From: Impatiens glandulifera
Lineage: Eukaryota; Streptophyta; Magnoliopsida; Ericales; Balsaminaceae
Length of the DNA stretch: 64,000 nt
NCBI RefSeq assembly: GCF_907164915.1
Contig: NC_061867.1
Span: forward strand, 39,416,338 to 39,480,337
Reading direction: 5' to 3'
A program made the position numbers and the translations under genes. The notes beneath the pieces were generated by a model. The model did not search any database. It saw nothing but the letters and a program-made list of their open reading frames with translations, and had not been told where the DNA came from. Positions 35,411-48,171 of the stretch are shown here, one piece after another; position 1 is the stretch's first letter, and each line of letters starts with the position of its first letter.

Positions 35411-37317
35411 GGGAAATTTGATGAAATGGCTCCCACAATAGGGGAAATTCTAAAAAAGGACCGCACCTGCTAATGTAGGCAAAAAGGGCCCTTTTGCCCT
35501 GCGAAATGTCAGAAATACCCCTCAAGCGCCAGATTTTACGCTCATTGACGAGAATTGCCATTCACGCGATTTATTCTAAATCGCGTAAGTTGATTAACGC
35601 GTTTTAGATGAAATGCGTGAATGACAATTCCCGTTTTTCAATTAACGAGAATTCCCATTCACGCTTTTCATCTAAAACGCGTTGATCAACTCACGCGTTT
35701 TAGATGAAAAGTGTGAATGTGAATTATCGTCTTTCGTCTTATATATAATTTTCCGGTCCTAATTTAAAACAAAACCTTCCCGATTCTCCCTCCCACCCCG
35801 ACTTCCAAAACCACGTCTTCACAACTGCAGACTTTCCATTCCAACTTCGTTCAAGATCATCGTTCAACATCATCGTTCCTCAACATCATCGGGATCCCTC
35901 CAACATCATCGACTTTCCACCGCCTCTTCGATATATTCAGGTCAGTTTAGGACTTAAGGTTTAGGTTTAGGTTTTGATGTATATTATACCGTTTATATTC
36001 ATGGATATTGGTGTATTTAGGTTTAGGGTTTGGTTCTGGTTTCGTTTATGTGCGTAAATGCTTTTAGGGTAAATGACGAATATTATATCAGTGTTCTTAT
36101 TCTGCATGCATGCATTTCTCGTTGATTCATTCATTTCTCGTTTAATTGTTTGTTATGTTCTTGTGAAGAAATGTCATTTTCGTGTATTCTTTGATCTTGC
36201 TTGAGTTGTTATATTAAGAAATGGCACATCATATGCTTAATGTATTTAGAACTGTCAATTTACAAGCATTTCTCATTGGTTAATTCTATTAGTGATTTTG
36301 GATTATTAAAAACTAAGAAGACAACTAGTTTTAACATGATTTTGGTTGCAGTATGATGTGCAGTATGAAACTGGGAAACTTAGACCTTATTTGAAATAGT
36401 TTGTCAATAGTTTAGGTAATTATAATTTTTTCGATTTGCTTACTCCCATGTTGTTCTTTGTTTTGTAGATGGAGTCCACTATAATACCCGAGTTTGCTGG
36501 GAGGGTATCTTGGAAAACCAATATGGGAAATATTGCAGCCAAGTTTGCGTCAATGAATCTAACTGAAAGAGTAGAGCAAACCCAATTCAGATTCTTATTC
36601 AAAGGGCACCCGTTACTGCGATTCTCAGGAACGGCTATACACCAAATGCTCTTCAGGAAGTCCAGCTCAAATTCTATGGAGATGAAGTTCCTTGTGAATG
36701 GAGAAGAGATGTGCTTCGGGATGAAGGAGTTTGCATTGGTTACAGGTCTCAATTTTGGGAGATTCCCTACGGAGGAAACGATTTTCAATCAGGTTGAAGA
36801 ATCTCCATCTTTGGTTTAGGGTAAAGTTGGAGGGATCCCGATGATGTTGAGGAACAATGATGTTGAACGATGATCTTGAACGAAGTCAGAATGGAAAGTC
36901 TGCACTTGTGAAGACGTGGTTTTGGAAGTCGGGATGGGAGGGAGAATTTGGGAGGTTTTGTTTTAAATTAGGGTAAGAAAGTTATATATAAGACGTAAGA
37001 CGAGAATTACCATTCACGCTTTTCATCTAAAACGCGTGAGTTGATCAACGCGTTTTAGATGAAAATCGTGAATGAGAATTCTCGTTAATTGAAAAACGGG
37101 AATTGGCATTCACGTGTTTCATCTAAAACGCGTTAATCAACTTACACGATTTGGATTAAATTGCGTGAATGTCAATTCTCGTCAATGAACGTAAAATCTA
37201 GCGTCCGAAGGGTATTTCTGACATTTCGCAAGACAAAAGAGCCTTTTTTGCCAACATTAACCGGCGCGGTCCATTTTTGGATTTTAGCCTGTTATGGGCC
37301 ATTTCATCAAATTTCCC
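35411..37317 (+). mobile_element. Mutator-like element carrying a DUF1985 exon
   Basis: The element is 1907 bp with terminal inverted repeats of about 490-500 bp (35411-35900 and 36822-37317), starting GGGAAATTTGATGAAATGG on both sides. An 8-bp direct repeat with one mismatch flanks it (CACATAGG at 35403-35410, CACAAAGG at 37318-37325). Each TIR contains two hairpin-forming blocks built on TCATCTAAAACGCG. Between the TIRs lies an intron-containing gene fragment with a DUF1985-type exon. No transposase was seen, so it is non-autonomous. Plant MULEs carrying DUF1985 and Ulp1-like genes are known. Confidence 0.85.
36469..36819 (+). CDS. DUF1985-domain protein fragment inside a MULE
   Basis: The ORF is 116 residues and starts right after a splice acceptor (TTTTGTAG, 36461-36468). 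A donor (CAG then GTCAGT) at about 35940 would make a leader exon lying within the left TIR. The sequence RFLFKGHPLLRFSGTAIHQM, then LVNGEEMCFGMKEFALVTGL, matches the DUF1985 pattern. That domain is found in plant proteins that often also carry a C48 (Ulp1) protease and are spread by MULEs. The frame closes at the start of the right TIR, so the protein is cut short and lacks any protease part. The reading frame itself is intact. Confidence 0.65.
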   Translation: MESTIIPEFAGRVSWKTNMGNIAAKFASMNLTERVEQTQFRFLFKGHPLLRFSGTAIHQMLFRKSSSNSMEMKFLVNGEEMCFGMKEFALVTGLNFGRFPTEETIFNQVEESPSLV

Positions 37318-37325
37318 CACAAAGG

Positions 37326-39480
37326 TTATAGGAGCGAAATAATAAAATATTTTATTTTACTTTTATTAAATGATCATTTTGCCACGGGAGAATATACAAA
37401 GAAGATAATTCTTAGGGAAAATAAAATGGTCATATTTAAAAACAAATAATAATAATTATTTTTTTATTTTATTTTTTACTAATTCTATCTTAACATCATG
37501 GATTTGTTTGGTAATAAAAAAAATTAATTAATTTTCCAATTAATTATTTCTTAATAATCTCATCACTCCAAAATATTAAAATAATATTTATTTTAAATTA
37601 TTATTTTTTATTTTATTTATATATATTAATACGTCTTTTTATAAAAAAAATAATCATTACTTCCTTAAAATTATTACCAATCTCTCTTACCCCTTATTCT
37701 CTTTGGGTTTTTTAAAATACTTATCTAAAATCAATTTTTTAATTTATCACTTATTTTATTAACTAAAATACTAAAATACCATCTATTTTAAATTATTATT
37801 TTTTATTTTATTTATATATATTAATATCTTTTAAATTTTTTTACAAAAAAATAATAATCACTTCCTCAAAATCATCCCAAATTATTATTTTTCTCTCTCT
37901 ACGTTTTTTCAAAAACTCCAATCCAAACAAGGCCTTAACTTTCAAAATCTATCAAAATTAAATATTTACTTATTTCCTTCTAAATTGAAAAAACAAATCT
38001 CAATACCCTAACTTTTTTCCAATTAAAGACTTTAATCAATATTATTATTATTTTTTGCTAAACAATAGTCAAGATTAAATATCTTTCACTTCTTTCTAAA
38101 ATTTCATTATGCTTGATACGTGTGAGTGTTGGATGGAGGTGGATAGATCTAAAAAGACAACTCTTATGATCACATAATTTATTATATTCATGCACTTCTC
38201 GTGTATTTTATATTTTATTTTTAGATCAATCAGTAATTGAGAATTAGTATTAAAGGCCCTTAAAAAAGTTTTAATTTAGATATTTAACTTTTTTTTATTT
38301 GATTTTTTAAAATATTTAATTTGGTCCTTTTAACCTTTAATATAAGGAATTTTTATATTTAGTTCTTTTATATATATTTTTTATATGTTTAATTTTTATT
38401 CTATAGATGTTTATTAATACTTTCTACGTATTATAAATTTATAATAATAAATAATATTGATAAAAAAACTAAAAAAATACAATAATTACATTTTTTAAAA
38501 GTACTTAAAAATAAAAATTTTCTTTTAGTAATATATGTTTAATGCTTGTTTTATTTAATAATATTTGTTTTTGATATAATCTTGTATAGTATAATTTGCG
38601 TTTATTTAATGATGTTTAATTTGTTTTTTCTATGTGTATAAATTATTGATTTATAATTAATTTTATTATAATATTTTTTAATGGGTGTGACCGTGTGAGT
38701 TTGAAAAAATATTATACTTTAATTTATAAAGTTAATAAATATATAGGTAGTTATATTGAAAAAGTTAAAAAAAATTGTATATAATAAACTTTTTTAAAAT
38801 ACTTTTTTTGAGTTTGAAAATGTATTTTTGGATTGGAGATTAATTATTGTTTGATTGTATATTTATTTAATTTTGAATTTGAGAAAATTTTACTAGTAAG
38901 AATAGAAAGACAAAATTAATTACAAACAATATCTAATCTTCCCAACCATAACATCATAATGATCAGTTGAATCCGCAAAAAGAGTTATTTGTCTATAACA
39001 AAACTGTAAAAGAATGAGAATTCGTCGTGCTCATTTGAGAGTTTTTTTAATGGGTTTTACCAAAATCTTATTTGATAATATTATAACATTTTTATTGAAA
39101 ATTTAAGTTTATAAAAATAAAATAAAAATATTTTAATTTTTTTTAATGAATAAATTGTTTGATGGTTGATTATGAGATATAAAACTTTTGGATAAAATCT
39201 CTAAATAATCTAAACCAAACAATTTTAAAAGAAAAAAAGTTAACTATAATTAGGAATAACAATAGCCTTATGAAAAAATGTTGGGTGTGTTTAGTAACCT
39301 TGGAATTGGCATTGTAATTAAAATTGGAGGGTCCAATTTCAATTCATATCTCCAATTTCAATTCTTATATTTGTTAGACATTTTAATATTAAGATTGGAA
39401 TTGGAATTAGAATTTCAATGAAATTTAATATAGTGTAATTTGATAGTTCTCAAATACAATCTTTTTAGGTTGAAATTATA
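37326..39480. other. AT-rich intergenic sequence
   Basis: No gene was recognised. Two diverged copies of a block with AATATTAAAATA and TTTTAAATTATTATTTTTTA occur near 37570 and 37770, with a third at about 20230. From about 39285 a block with GTGTTTAGTAACCTTGGAATTGG leads into the short-unit repeat. Confidence 0.4.
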
Positions 39481-39484
39481 ATTT

Positions 39485-40360
39485 CAAATTAACACGTTTT
39501 TCACGTTTTTGATATGTTTAACATGTTTTTTACACATTAAACATGTTTAACACGTTTTTAACACGTTTAACACATTTTTCACACGTTTAACATGTTTTCA
39601 TGTTTTTGGCACGTTTAACACGTTTTTTGCACTTTTAACACGTTTTTGACACATTTAACACGTTTTTGACACGTTTAACACGATTTTCACGTTTTAACAC
39701 GTTTTGGACACATTTTTTTACATTTTGGCACATTTGACACGTTTAATGTTTAACAAGTTTTTCACATATTTGGCACGTTTTGACACGTTTTTCACATTTT
39801 GACACATTTTGCACGTTTTGGTATGTTTAACAAGTTTTTCACATATTTGGCACGTTTAACACGTTTTGACACGTTTAACACATTTAACATGTTTTAACAC
39901 ATTAAACATTTTATCATGTTTTTGGCATGTTTAACACGTTTTTGACACGTTTTTGACACGTTTAACACATTTTGACACGTTTAACACGTTTTTACGTTTC
40001 TGACACGTTTACCACATTTAACACATTTTTCATGTTTAAGCACGTTTAACAAGTTTTTCACATATTGGGCACGTTTAACACGTTTTTATGTTTTTATGTT
40101 TTTAACACGTTTAAAATGTTTTAATACATTAAACATGTTTAACACGTTGTTGACACGTTTCACATATTTTTTACGTTTTTGACACGTTTGAAACATTTAA
40201 ATGTGCCAAAAACGTAAAAAACGTGTTAAACATGCCAAAACGTGAAAAACGTGTCAAAATGTGAAAAACGTGTTAAACATGCCAAAAACATATTTAACGT
40301 GCTAAAAACGTGAAAAACATGTTAAACGTGTGAAAAACGTGTTAAACATGTTAAACATAT
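39485..40360 (+). repeat. Short-unit degenerate repeat (ACACGTTTAACACG), first part
   Basis: About 700 bp of a degenerate unit of roughly 20 bp (CACGTTTAACACGTTTTTGA) runs to about 40195, then the orientation flips (AAACGTGTTAAACATGCC) up to 40360. There the array is cut by an LTR that starts at 40361. Matching sequence in the flipped orientation resumes at about 56268. Confidence 0.75.
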
Positions 40361-41579
40361 TGTTAGGATCGGGATCACTTACACAACACACACCAATTGA
40401 CACTAATCCGATTAAAGATTAGAACCGATCTTAACACTACACAGGTTGTCACAAACTCTTGAACCGAGTTCAAGGGCAGAAATATCTATTTCAACCTGAA
40501 GCAACACACACGGTTCGGTTAAGGAAGATAGTTTGGAGAAATCGGTTGGAATAAAGTAAAGTCGGTTGGGTTAGTAAAGTAATGATTCGGTTCGGTTGGA
40601 GTAGATAGTGATTCGATTCAGTTGATAGTGCAACCGGAAATAATGAAGAACACAAGACAAATTTTATGGATGTTCGGAGATGAAACTCCTACGTCACCCC
40701 TTCTTCTCAAACTGTGAGAAGGAAATTCACTAGGAATATTCAACAATACAACATACAATACGATCGAGTCTTATTTACTGCTCGTCGTTCACTTTACAGC
40801 ACTCAGACACAGTGATGTAATACACTTTACAATGAATGTAAATACTTAGAACTTTTTGATCAAGAGAGCTATGTAAATCCCGTGTGTTTCTTCAATACTT
40901 TGACTTTCTTTTATATGGGAAATATTACAACGGTCATATTTCTCTCTCTTAAGTTGATTGGTCACAGGGAGCCATGCCGGTCCGGATTAGGTGGCGTACA
41001 CGCTTTGTCTTTTGTACACATGACAACGGTGCATTAGGTGGTCGCCTATTCCTTGGGGGTTGCTTGTGGACTTAGATAACATCAGTAATCATTAGCTTGC
41101 CGCATGCCTTATTTCAGATCCTTCTTCCGCATATTCCTAAGGAGTATTTGTTTATATCATTACGTCACCTTCAAAGTATCCATAACTTTGAATAACCTTC
41201 CCGTTGGCTTTAGGATCTTCAATACGTTGAGCCAGCCGGACGTTATCAGTTTGCAACTTAAGCCGGGCTTGAATTTAAACCGGTCCGGGTTTCTGCGGAT
41301 GTGATTAAGCCAATTCGGTTTAACCGAGAGGATAAATAAATTTAGGAATTCGGTTTGGCCGGTCTGGTTGAGGATGTGCCTGCACATATAGTTGAAATTG
41401 ATTAAGTTCTTTGGATAGTTAATTTACTTAAATAAACTAACTATCTTAATTTTTCTAATTTTTTTCCCTTTTTGATTATTTAGAATAAATATTCAAAATT
41501 TGTGATCGTTGGCCGATTTTAAAGAACTTATATTTATTTGACCGGTTTTTAGAGAATCGGTTTTAAAAATATCTTATCA
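40361..41579 (-). repeat. 3' LTR of the 40.4-48.2 kb Copia element
   Basis: The LTR is 1219 bp. On the minus strand it starts TGATAAGAT just after the purine tract AAAAAAGGGAGAAAT and ends CCGATCCTAACA. The TG..CA ends are present. Confidence 0.8.
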
Positions 41580-41770
41580 ATTTCTCCCTTTTTTGATACT
41601 TTTAACCTAAAAGTGTCAAAACCAGTATGAGGAAAGAGGATTTAACTAGGGTGGTTCAAAACATATCATAGGTTGGAGTGTAGAATCTTAGACCGAAATT
41701 AAAAATATAATAAGTAATAGACTATAAGTTAAAGGCATAAAAATGAAAAACAAATTAGAAGTTCAAGAGT

Positions 41771-44700
41771 TTAATTGTCCCCCTGTTCTTTTTCTTTCGC
41801 CTCTTTCGCCCTTCTTTCCGCGCCGGATTGCTATCCGGCTAGGAAGGATGATCTCGGAGCGGTTCGATCGAAATTGAAGAAGCCGCTTTCCGATCTTGTC
41901 GGTCGAGTATGTTCCCCGGAAGGTGGAGTTCTCCCACTCCGCATGAAGTTTTCAATGGACCCGACCTGTGTGCCCTGATCCGACTGGTTGTTTGAGGGGA
42001 CGTAAGAAGTCGGTTCTGCCCTGGCTTTGCGTTTCCTTGGATTTAGGGGAGCATCATCTTCCTCTTGGCCGTCAGCAAGTGGAACATTTAAGCCGTCTAC
42101 TGGAATCGCAGTCGTTCGAGTATTTCTCTATTCAGCTTGAGTTATTACTTCGGCTACATCCTTTCTTTTTCGTTTATTTATCCGTGCCCTTGACATCGTA
42201 GCAACAAATTGTGAATCCCGAATTTATCTATCTTCTTGGGCCGTTTCCATAATCAAATTTTGTTGAAGAATGCCAGCCGCATCAACATCTTCTAGTTCGG
42301 CTGCTTTAGGATTGGCCTCCTCTTCTCCATGAATCTTTCGGGCTAGTAATGCATCATTCTTTTCAATTTCCTTCAACCGCCGGACCTGCTCTTCCTCGTC
42401 GGCCTGAAGTTTTAAAGTTGTTTCTACATCATTTCAGATCTATTCTTTGGTGGCCACAACCTTGACTCTTACTATCTACTCAATCTGAGCAGACATAACC
42501 TGCATCATTTGAAGTATTTGGGAGGTGGTCGACTCAACCTTCGACTCAACTTTTTCAATCTTGGAGTCGGTTGTGGAAGCTCTGGCTTCCAAAGATGCCT
42601 GCCACTTTGCCATTGAATTTTGAACAACATTCTGAATGAACTCCTTCATTTCGTCCGAGAAAGGGACGACTGCGTGACTTTGCACCGGATGTGGGGAATG
42701 AACCGATACTGACATCTCCAGTTTGTTTTGGTTATCCGGATTTGTCTCTACAGAATGAATATGGATAAGAGACTTACTTGGAGATTTGGTTGATGGGGAA
42801 GCGGTTAGACCATCTTCTTTTTCTGGGGATTTTTATTGACTTTCTTCCATCTGGTCCCTCGTCGGTCTGGATGACTGACCAATCTCAAAAAGTGATACAC
42901 CCAACTATACTCTATTACGGTCAGACTCTTCAACCGGAAAATGCATTACAGTATCTCTCACCGTTTCTTCCTCCATCCTCGTGATCTCGGATTGAAGATT
43001 GTCGATAATTGTGTTTAAGATTTCCCTTACCTTCATATCCTCATCGGTCGTTCCACCTTTAGCCACATCGATCTGATGAGATTTCTCCATTGTATCGGTC
43101 AACACCCTCAATTTTGCATTGGTTTCATCCAGTTTTTCCCTTTCCATGACTAACGAAATGAATGTTGTTTTTGCAAAATCGAAGATTGTTTCTTCCAAAG
43201 CCACCAGTTTGGGCCAATATTCGTTTTCAGAATAGTTGGGAAGCATGTGCTTGAATTATACTTCATTTCTTATCTTCCACCATTCGTAGAACAAGTAAGA
43301 CATATCATAGGCCCGCTCCTCCACCATTTTGAGGACCCTTTTTAAAATGTTGTCGGCCGATTTTTCGTTTATTTGAGAATCCGGAGTTTCAGAATCCGGT
43401 ATAATGTCACGTTTATCCATCTCCTCATGAGGCGGGTTTTGATCATGTTCGGTTGAAGGAGTTTCTTCAACAACTGGTCTTGTGGAGCTTTTCGCAGTAT
43501 AACTACCTCCTTGCACCGGAGGTTCTTCAACCACTATTTCTTCTTTATTTTCGACCGTTTCTTTGGCCTTGTCATCATCATCTGTCCGGTTAGTTTCAGT
43601 GGTTTGACCGGTCTCAAGAAGTTTGCTCGTCACCTCGGTTTCCGTAACCCAATTGACAACATCCATAACGTCATTAATTTTATCCGAAATCCTCTGCTGG
43701 ACTTCTTTAACCGCACCCCCAGCAGTTTGTAGAGGGGAGTTCCTAAGTTCAGGAATATGAGTTGGGATAGAGGTACTTACCTCATGGATCGAACCCCCCT
43801 TAGATGTAGGTTTGTCGGTTTTGCTTGCCGATGATTCTGCGGGATTTGGAGGAGGAACTTGTTTGGCTACATTCTGCTCATCATCCGGATTAGCCGTAGG
43901 GATCTCCTCATTGACCGGAATAGGGTTAGGAGAAGTCGTGCGGTTGGCCAAGTCGGATGGTCTTGCAGATGGGGTACTTTCAGAGTCGTTTGACTGACTA
44001 ACCGTTCTATCAACCACTGGCTTTTTTCCTTTTTTAGACATTTTCTTGACCTTAGGCTTCTTAGCCTTTGGTTCAGTTTCATTTACCTTAGGCTTCTTAG
44101 CCTTTGGTTCGGTTTCCTTTGGTGCTTTTTCCCTTGGGGGCTTTTCAGCTCTTTGCAGGCTCTTTTCAATATTTTCAGATTTTACTATTTTGGATGTGGG
44201 GAGAGGAGCACCTGATCCGGTTGGGATCTGAAGATGCTGTAAGATCTTGCCAATTTACATGGCATACCCCAAAGATCGATTTTTCGTCCCAATTACCATT
44301 GCACACAGATTTTCAAAAAGCACGCTGGCCTAGTCGATCTTATCACCTCAAATGATATTGGCCATCATTTCAAACTTGTGCCGAGTAAGGTTATCGAAAT
44401 TACCTCCTTTCCCTTGAAGGGACTTAGAGATAATATCAATGAGCCACCGAAATTCGAACTGTAGCTTGCTCTTCTTCCTAGTGTATTCCACTAATTCGTC
44501 CGAGTTTGATATCACTTTCTGAACCTCCACCGCTTCGGCTTCCGGTAGATTAGTTAGAAAATCGCGCCCCTCTGAAGGAAAATTAAGGGATTTAACATAT
44601 ATTTCTTCCGAGAGATGGAAGGTTTTACCGCACACCGTCGAAGAAATCACCCTCTTCTTTAGACTTGCGTGTTCAAAAAACTCTATAACTTATTTTTGAT

Positions 44701-44848
44701 AGAGGATGAATGGTCCGTTCAAGAAGGTTTTCATCCTAGAATCCTTCAAAGCATCCATCATATTTTTGAATTCGGTAGTTCCATTCTCGTGAATCTCCTT
44801 GAAGTCGACCTGCAAGATATGAACGAACAATGCACTATCACGTCCCAT
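41771..44848 (-). pseudogene. Envelope-like ORF of SIRE-type Copia element
   Basis: Reads from the ATG at 44848 (MGRDSALFVHILQVDFK) through EFFEHASLKKRVISSTVCGK and LIDIISKSLQGKGGNFDNLT. A long Lys/Glu/Pro/Thr-rich middle (44041-43256) and a coiled-coil-like part (43246-42476) follow. A basic tail ends at a stop at about 41771. Stops occur after FILYQK, after MMANII and at several points below 42476. The plan (conserved N-terminal block, low-complexity middle, coiled coil) is that of the extra ORF between pol and the 3' LTR in SIRE elements. Its function is not known; the name envelope-like is historical. Confidence 0.7.
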
Positions 44849-45889
44849 TTTGATTAGTAAAAAGCTTTAAGAAAGATTGAGAGGATTCGAGATCAAAAAC
44901 AAAAAGAACAGGTTAAGGGAGAGATAGTAAGTGTAAATAAATAATGATCCATCATCCCCTTATATAGGAAACGGTTTGTGACGGTTACGTGACCGAATCG
45001 TCACATCTTTTTGGAAAATGGCGCCAAAATTTCCCTCCAAAAGTTACTTCGGTAACTTTTTGGCAGTAAATTGTGGGCGGTAAATATGAGCGGTAAGCCG
45101 ATGGTGGTAAACCATGGGTGGTTTAACATTTTGGTGGTTAGTCTGAAATTGAAGTGAGCCGGATTATTTTAGTTACACCGAATTTTAGAGTTAACCGAAA
45201 TTTTGAAGTTGCACGAAGTGGTTTAGCCGGAATATTTTAAGGTCAACTGAATTTAAAAATAGGTGATTTAAATTGAAACATGCTTTTTATGGATAGAGCA
45301 ATCAGTCGTACAACAAAAAGACCGAATTGTTCATAGAATACAAATACAAGGATAATGGCTTAGTTTGAGAGTAGACTGTTTTATTTTCATAGGGTAATTA
45401 TCAAGCATGCATGACAAACAACGTCCAGCTGTCCCAAGTTAACCAAAAAATGCACTTACCGAAATTATGGTGTAATTTATCGGTTGGTTTTCCATGATTG
45501 GTTTATCGAGATAGATTATTCCGGTGTGAAGAGATGTCGAGTTTAAGCAACATTTATTCAAGTTAAGGAATAACTCATCTATTTTACCCGAGTCATTTGA
45601 ACTGCTCGATTTATGTACAGATAATTTGGTAGAGTGATTTTACCAATCTTCAACCGGAGACAACTGTCCGATTTAGCATACTTGACTGTTTTTCCCATAG
45701 ATTTTTATGCATATGAAGAAAAATGTTCTGACCGGTTTTTAAATATCATGAGTATATTTTGAAAGGTAGTATTCAATCAGATTTTTTTCAAAAATTCCAC
45801 GAGCATGGTTTGAGAAGCATGAGCTTCTCCCTACGATCATGCCCCAATTTTTCATGAGAAAGTATGTTTTTGAAAACATGCAAAGGTAT

Positions 45890-48171
45890 TTAAGGCATAA
45901 TTTGTTTATTGTCAGCAAGTCCTAGGATATTTCGAAAGAAGGAAAACTTAGCTTCCTGTAGTGGCTTAGTGAAGATGTTGGCCACTTGCTGTTCGGTTGA
46001 TACATAATCCAGTTGTATGTGTTTCTGTTGCATATGTTCCCGGATTAAGTGATGACTGATATCGATGTGTTTTCTTCTTGAGTGCAACACCGAATTATAT
46101 GTAATAGCTATCGCGTTGTTTTCACAAAATATCGGAGATTCCTCAGTAGTTACTCCGAAATCCTTCAATTGTTGTTGGATCTAGAGAAGTTGAGCACAGT
46201 AGCTTCTAGCCGCTAAGTACTTTGCCTCTACGGTTGAAGTAGCGACTTAAGTTTGTTTCTTGCTGTACCAGGAAACAAGCCGGTCTCCCAAGAATTGGCA
46301 TGTACCGCTGGTACTTTTTCGGTCTATCTTGCAACCTGCATAATCTGCGTCAGAATAACTTATTAGGTTGAAACTGGAATCCTTCGTATACCATAGTCCC
46401 ACATCTTGAGTGCATTTTAAGTATTTTAGAATTCTTTTGGCAGGGGTATAGTGAGATTGTTTCGGATTTGCTTGGAATCTTCCGCATACATCACCCGCGA
46501 ACAGGATGTCCGGTCGACTGACTATCAAATATAGAAGTGAACCGATGATCCCTCGGTAAGCCGTTATGTCTACTCCTTGATTGTCTTCGTCTTTGTCTAG
46601 CTTAACGGATGAGCTCATTGGAGTAGCCGCTTCGGCACACGTGTCCATTCCAAATTTCTTTAATAGTTCGATTGTATATTTGGATTGGTTTATGAAGGTT
46701 CCTGTTTCGATCTGCCGAACTTGGAGACCTAGAAAGAAACTCAATTCCCCCATCATACTCATTTCAAACTTATCGGTCATCATTTTTGAAAATTTATTAC
46801 ACAACTTTGGATCGGTTGAACCGAAAATTATGTCATCCACATAAATTTGAACAAGTAAAATGTGTCCCTTTTCTCAAATTTGAATAAGGTCTTATCTACC
46901 GAACCTATTGTGAAATCATGATCAAATACGAATTTTGTTAAGGTATCATACCAAGCTCTAGGAGCTTGTTTCAAACCGTAAATGGCTTTATTCAGTCGAT
47001 ACACATGATTTATTAATTCTGGATTTTTAAAACCGGGAGTTTGTTCAACATAAACCTCTTCACTTAACTCACCGTTTAAAAATGCGCTTTTAACATCCAT
47101 TTGAAATACTTTGAAATTTTTGAAAGCCGCAAACGCAAGAAAAATTTTAATGGCTTCAAGTCTAGCCACAAGAGCAAATGATTCTTCAAAATCAATGCCT
47201 TCTTCCTGTTTATATCCTTGGGCCACTAATCTGGCTTTGTTTCTCGTAACCAAACCGTATTCATTGAGTTTATTTCTAAACACCCATCTTGTTCCTATAA
47301 CCGACTGGTGTTTCGGTCTTGGAACTAGATGCCAGACTTTATTCCTCTCAAACTGGTTCAACTCCTCTTGCATTGCTAAGATCCAATTGGGATCTGACAA
47401 TGCTTCATCCACCTTTTTCGGCTCAATTTGTGATATGAAAGTCGAGTTTTCATATTCTTCCAAGAGTTGATGCCTAGTTCGGATGGGTGATGAGGGGTTA
47501 TCTAATATTAGCTCAGGAGGATGATCTTTATTTCTTTTAAGATTCGGTTCGGTTATGTCTCCCAAGTGACCGGTTATCTGATCAAGGTTAGACAGATCGG
47601 TATGTTGATCAAAGTCAGGCCGACCGATTTCCTTAGTGGATTCTGAGTTGTCAACTTCCTACTGTGGAGCAGCTCGATCCGGCTGAATTTCAGCATTAAC
47701 TACTTGGTCATAGACAAACCTTCTAAAGATAGGAACCTCATCATTATCATCAGATTGGATATCCATGTTTTCCAACCGATTATGTAGATCAAAGAATGAA
47801 GCAGTATTGCTTTCAACCGATTCATCAAAAACAACATGCGAAGATTCTTCAACATTTAAAGTCCTAGTATTGTATACTCTATATGCCTTACTAACTGTTG
47901 AGTATCCCAGCATTATGCCTATATCGGACTTAGAGTCAAAAACGGTAAATAATGTTTGTTGTTTATGTGAATGTAACATTTATAGCCAATGATCCTAAGA
48001 TACCGGATGTTAGGAACTCTGTCATACTATATTTCAAACGGTGTTTTATTTAGCCCTTTGTTGATCATAAATCGGTTTTGTGTATGACATGCAGTGTTGA
48101 TAGCTTCAGCCCAAAATTTTTGAGTAACACCCGAATTGGATATCATTGAAATCATGCGTTCTGCAAGACAA
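45890..48171 (-). pseudogene. Copia pol relic: integrase end, reverse transcriptase, RNase H
   Basis: In order: an integrase piece (48171-48027; ISNSGVTQKFWAEAINTACH, then TQNRFMI), the integrase C-terminal part (47979-47659; IMLGYSTVSKAYRVYN) and the reverse transcriptase (47565-46247; [20 protein letters not shown], then [12 protein letters not shown]). The catalytic VDDIIFG falls at a frameshift near 46840. RNase H follows (about 46250-45890; CENNAIAITYN, then SRRKHIDI and IFTKPL). Stops and shifts between the pieces make it non-functional. Confidence 0.88.

Larger units (their letters stand above)
40361..48171 (-). mobile_element. 5'-truncated SIRE-type Copia retrotransposon
   Basis: Minus-strand element with a 3' LTR (41579-40361), a polypurine tract (41597-41580), an envelope-like ORF (44848-41771) and the 3' part of pol (integrase to RNase H, about 48171-45890). 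The order pol, envelope-like ORF, LTR marks the SIRE/Maximus lineage. Gag, protease, most of integrase and the 5' LTR are missing: at about 48171 the sequence switches to a plus-strand element. Confidence 0.85.

Noticed and set aside
43511..44355. Several plus-strand frames over 60 codons
   Set aside because: They are antisense to the low-complexity middle of the minus-strand envelope-like ORF.
48136..48171. Start of a 344-codon plus-strand ORF as a host gene
   Set aside because: The first codons are antisense Copia integrase and the rest is the envelope-like ORF of a truncated retrotransposon.
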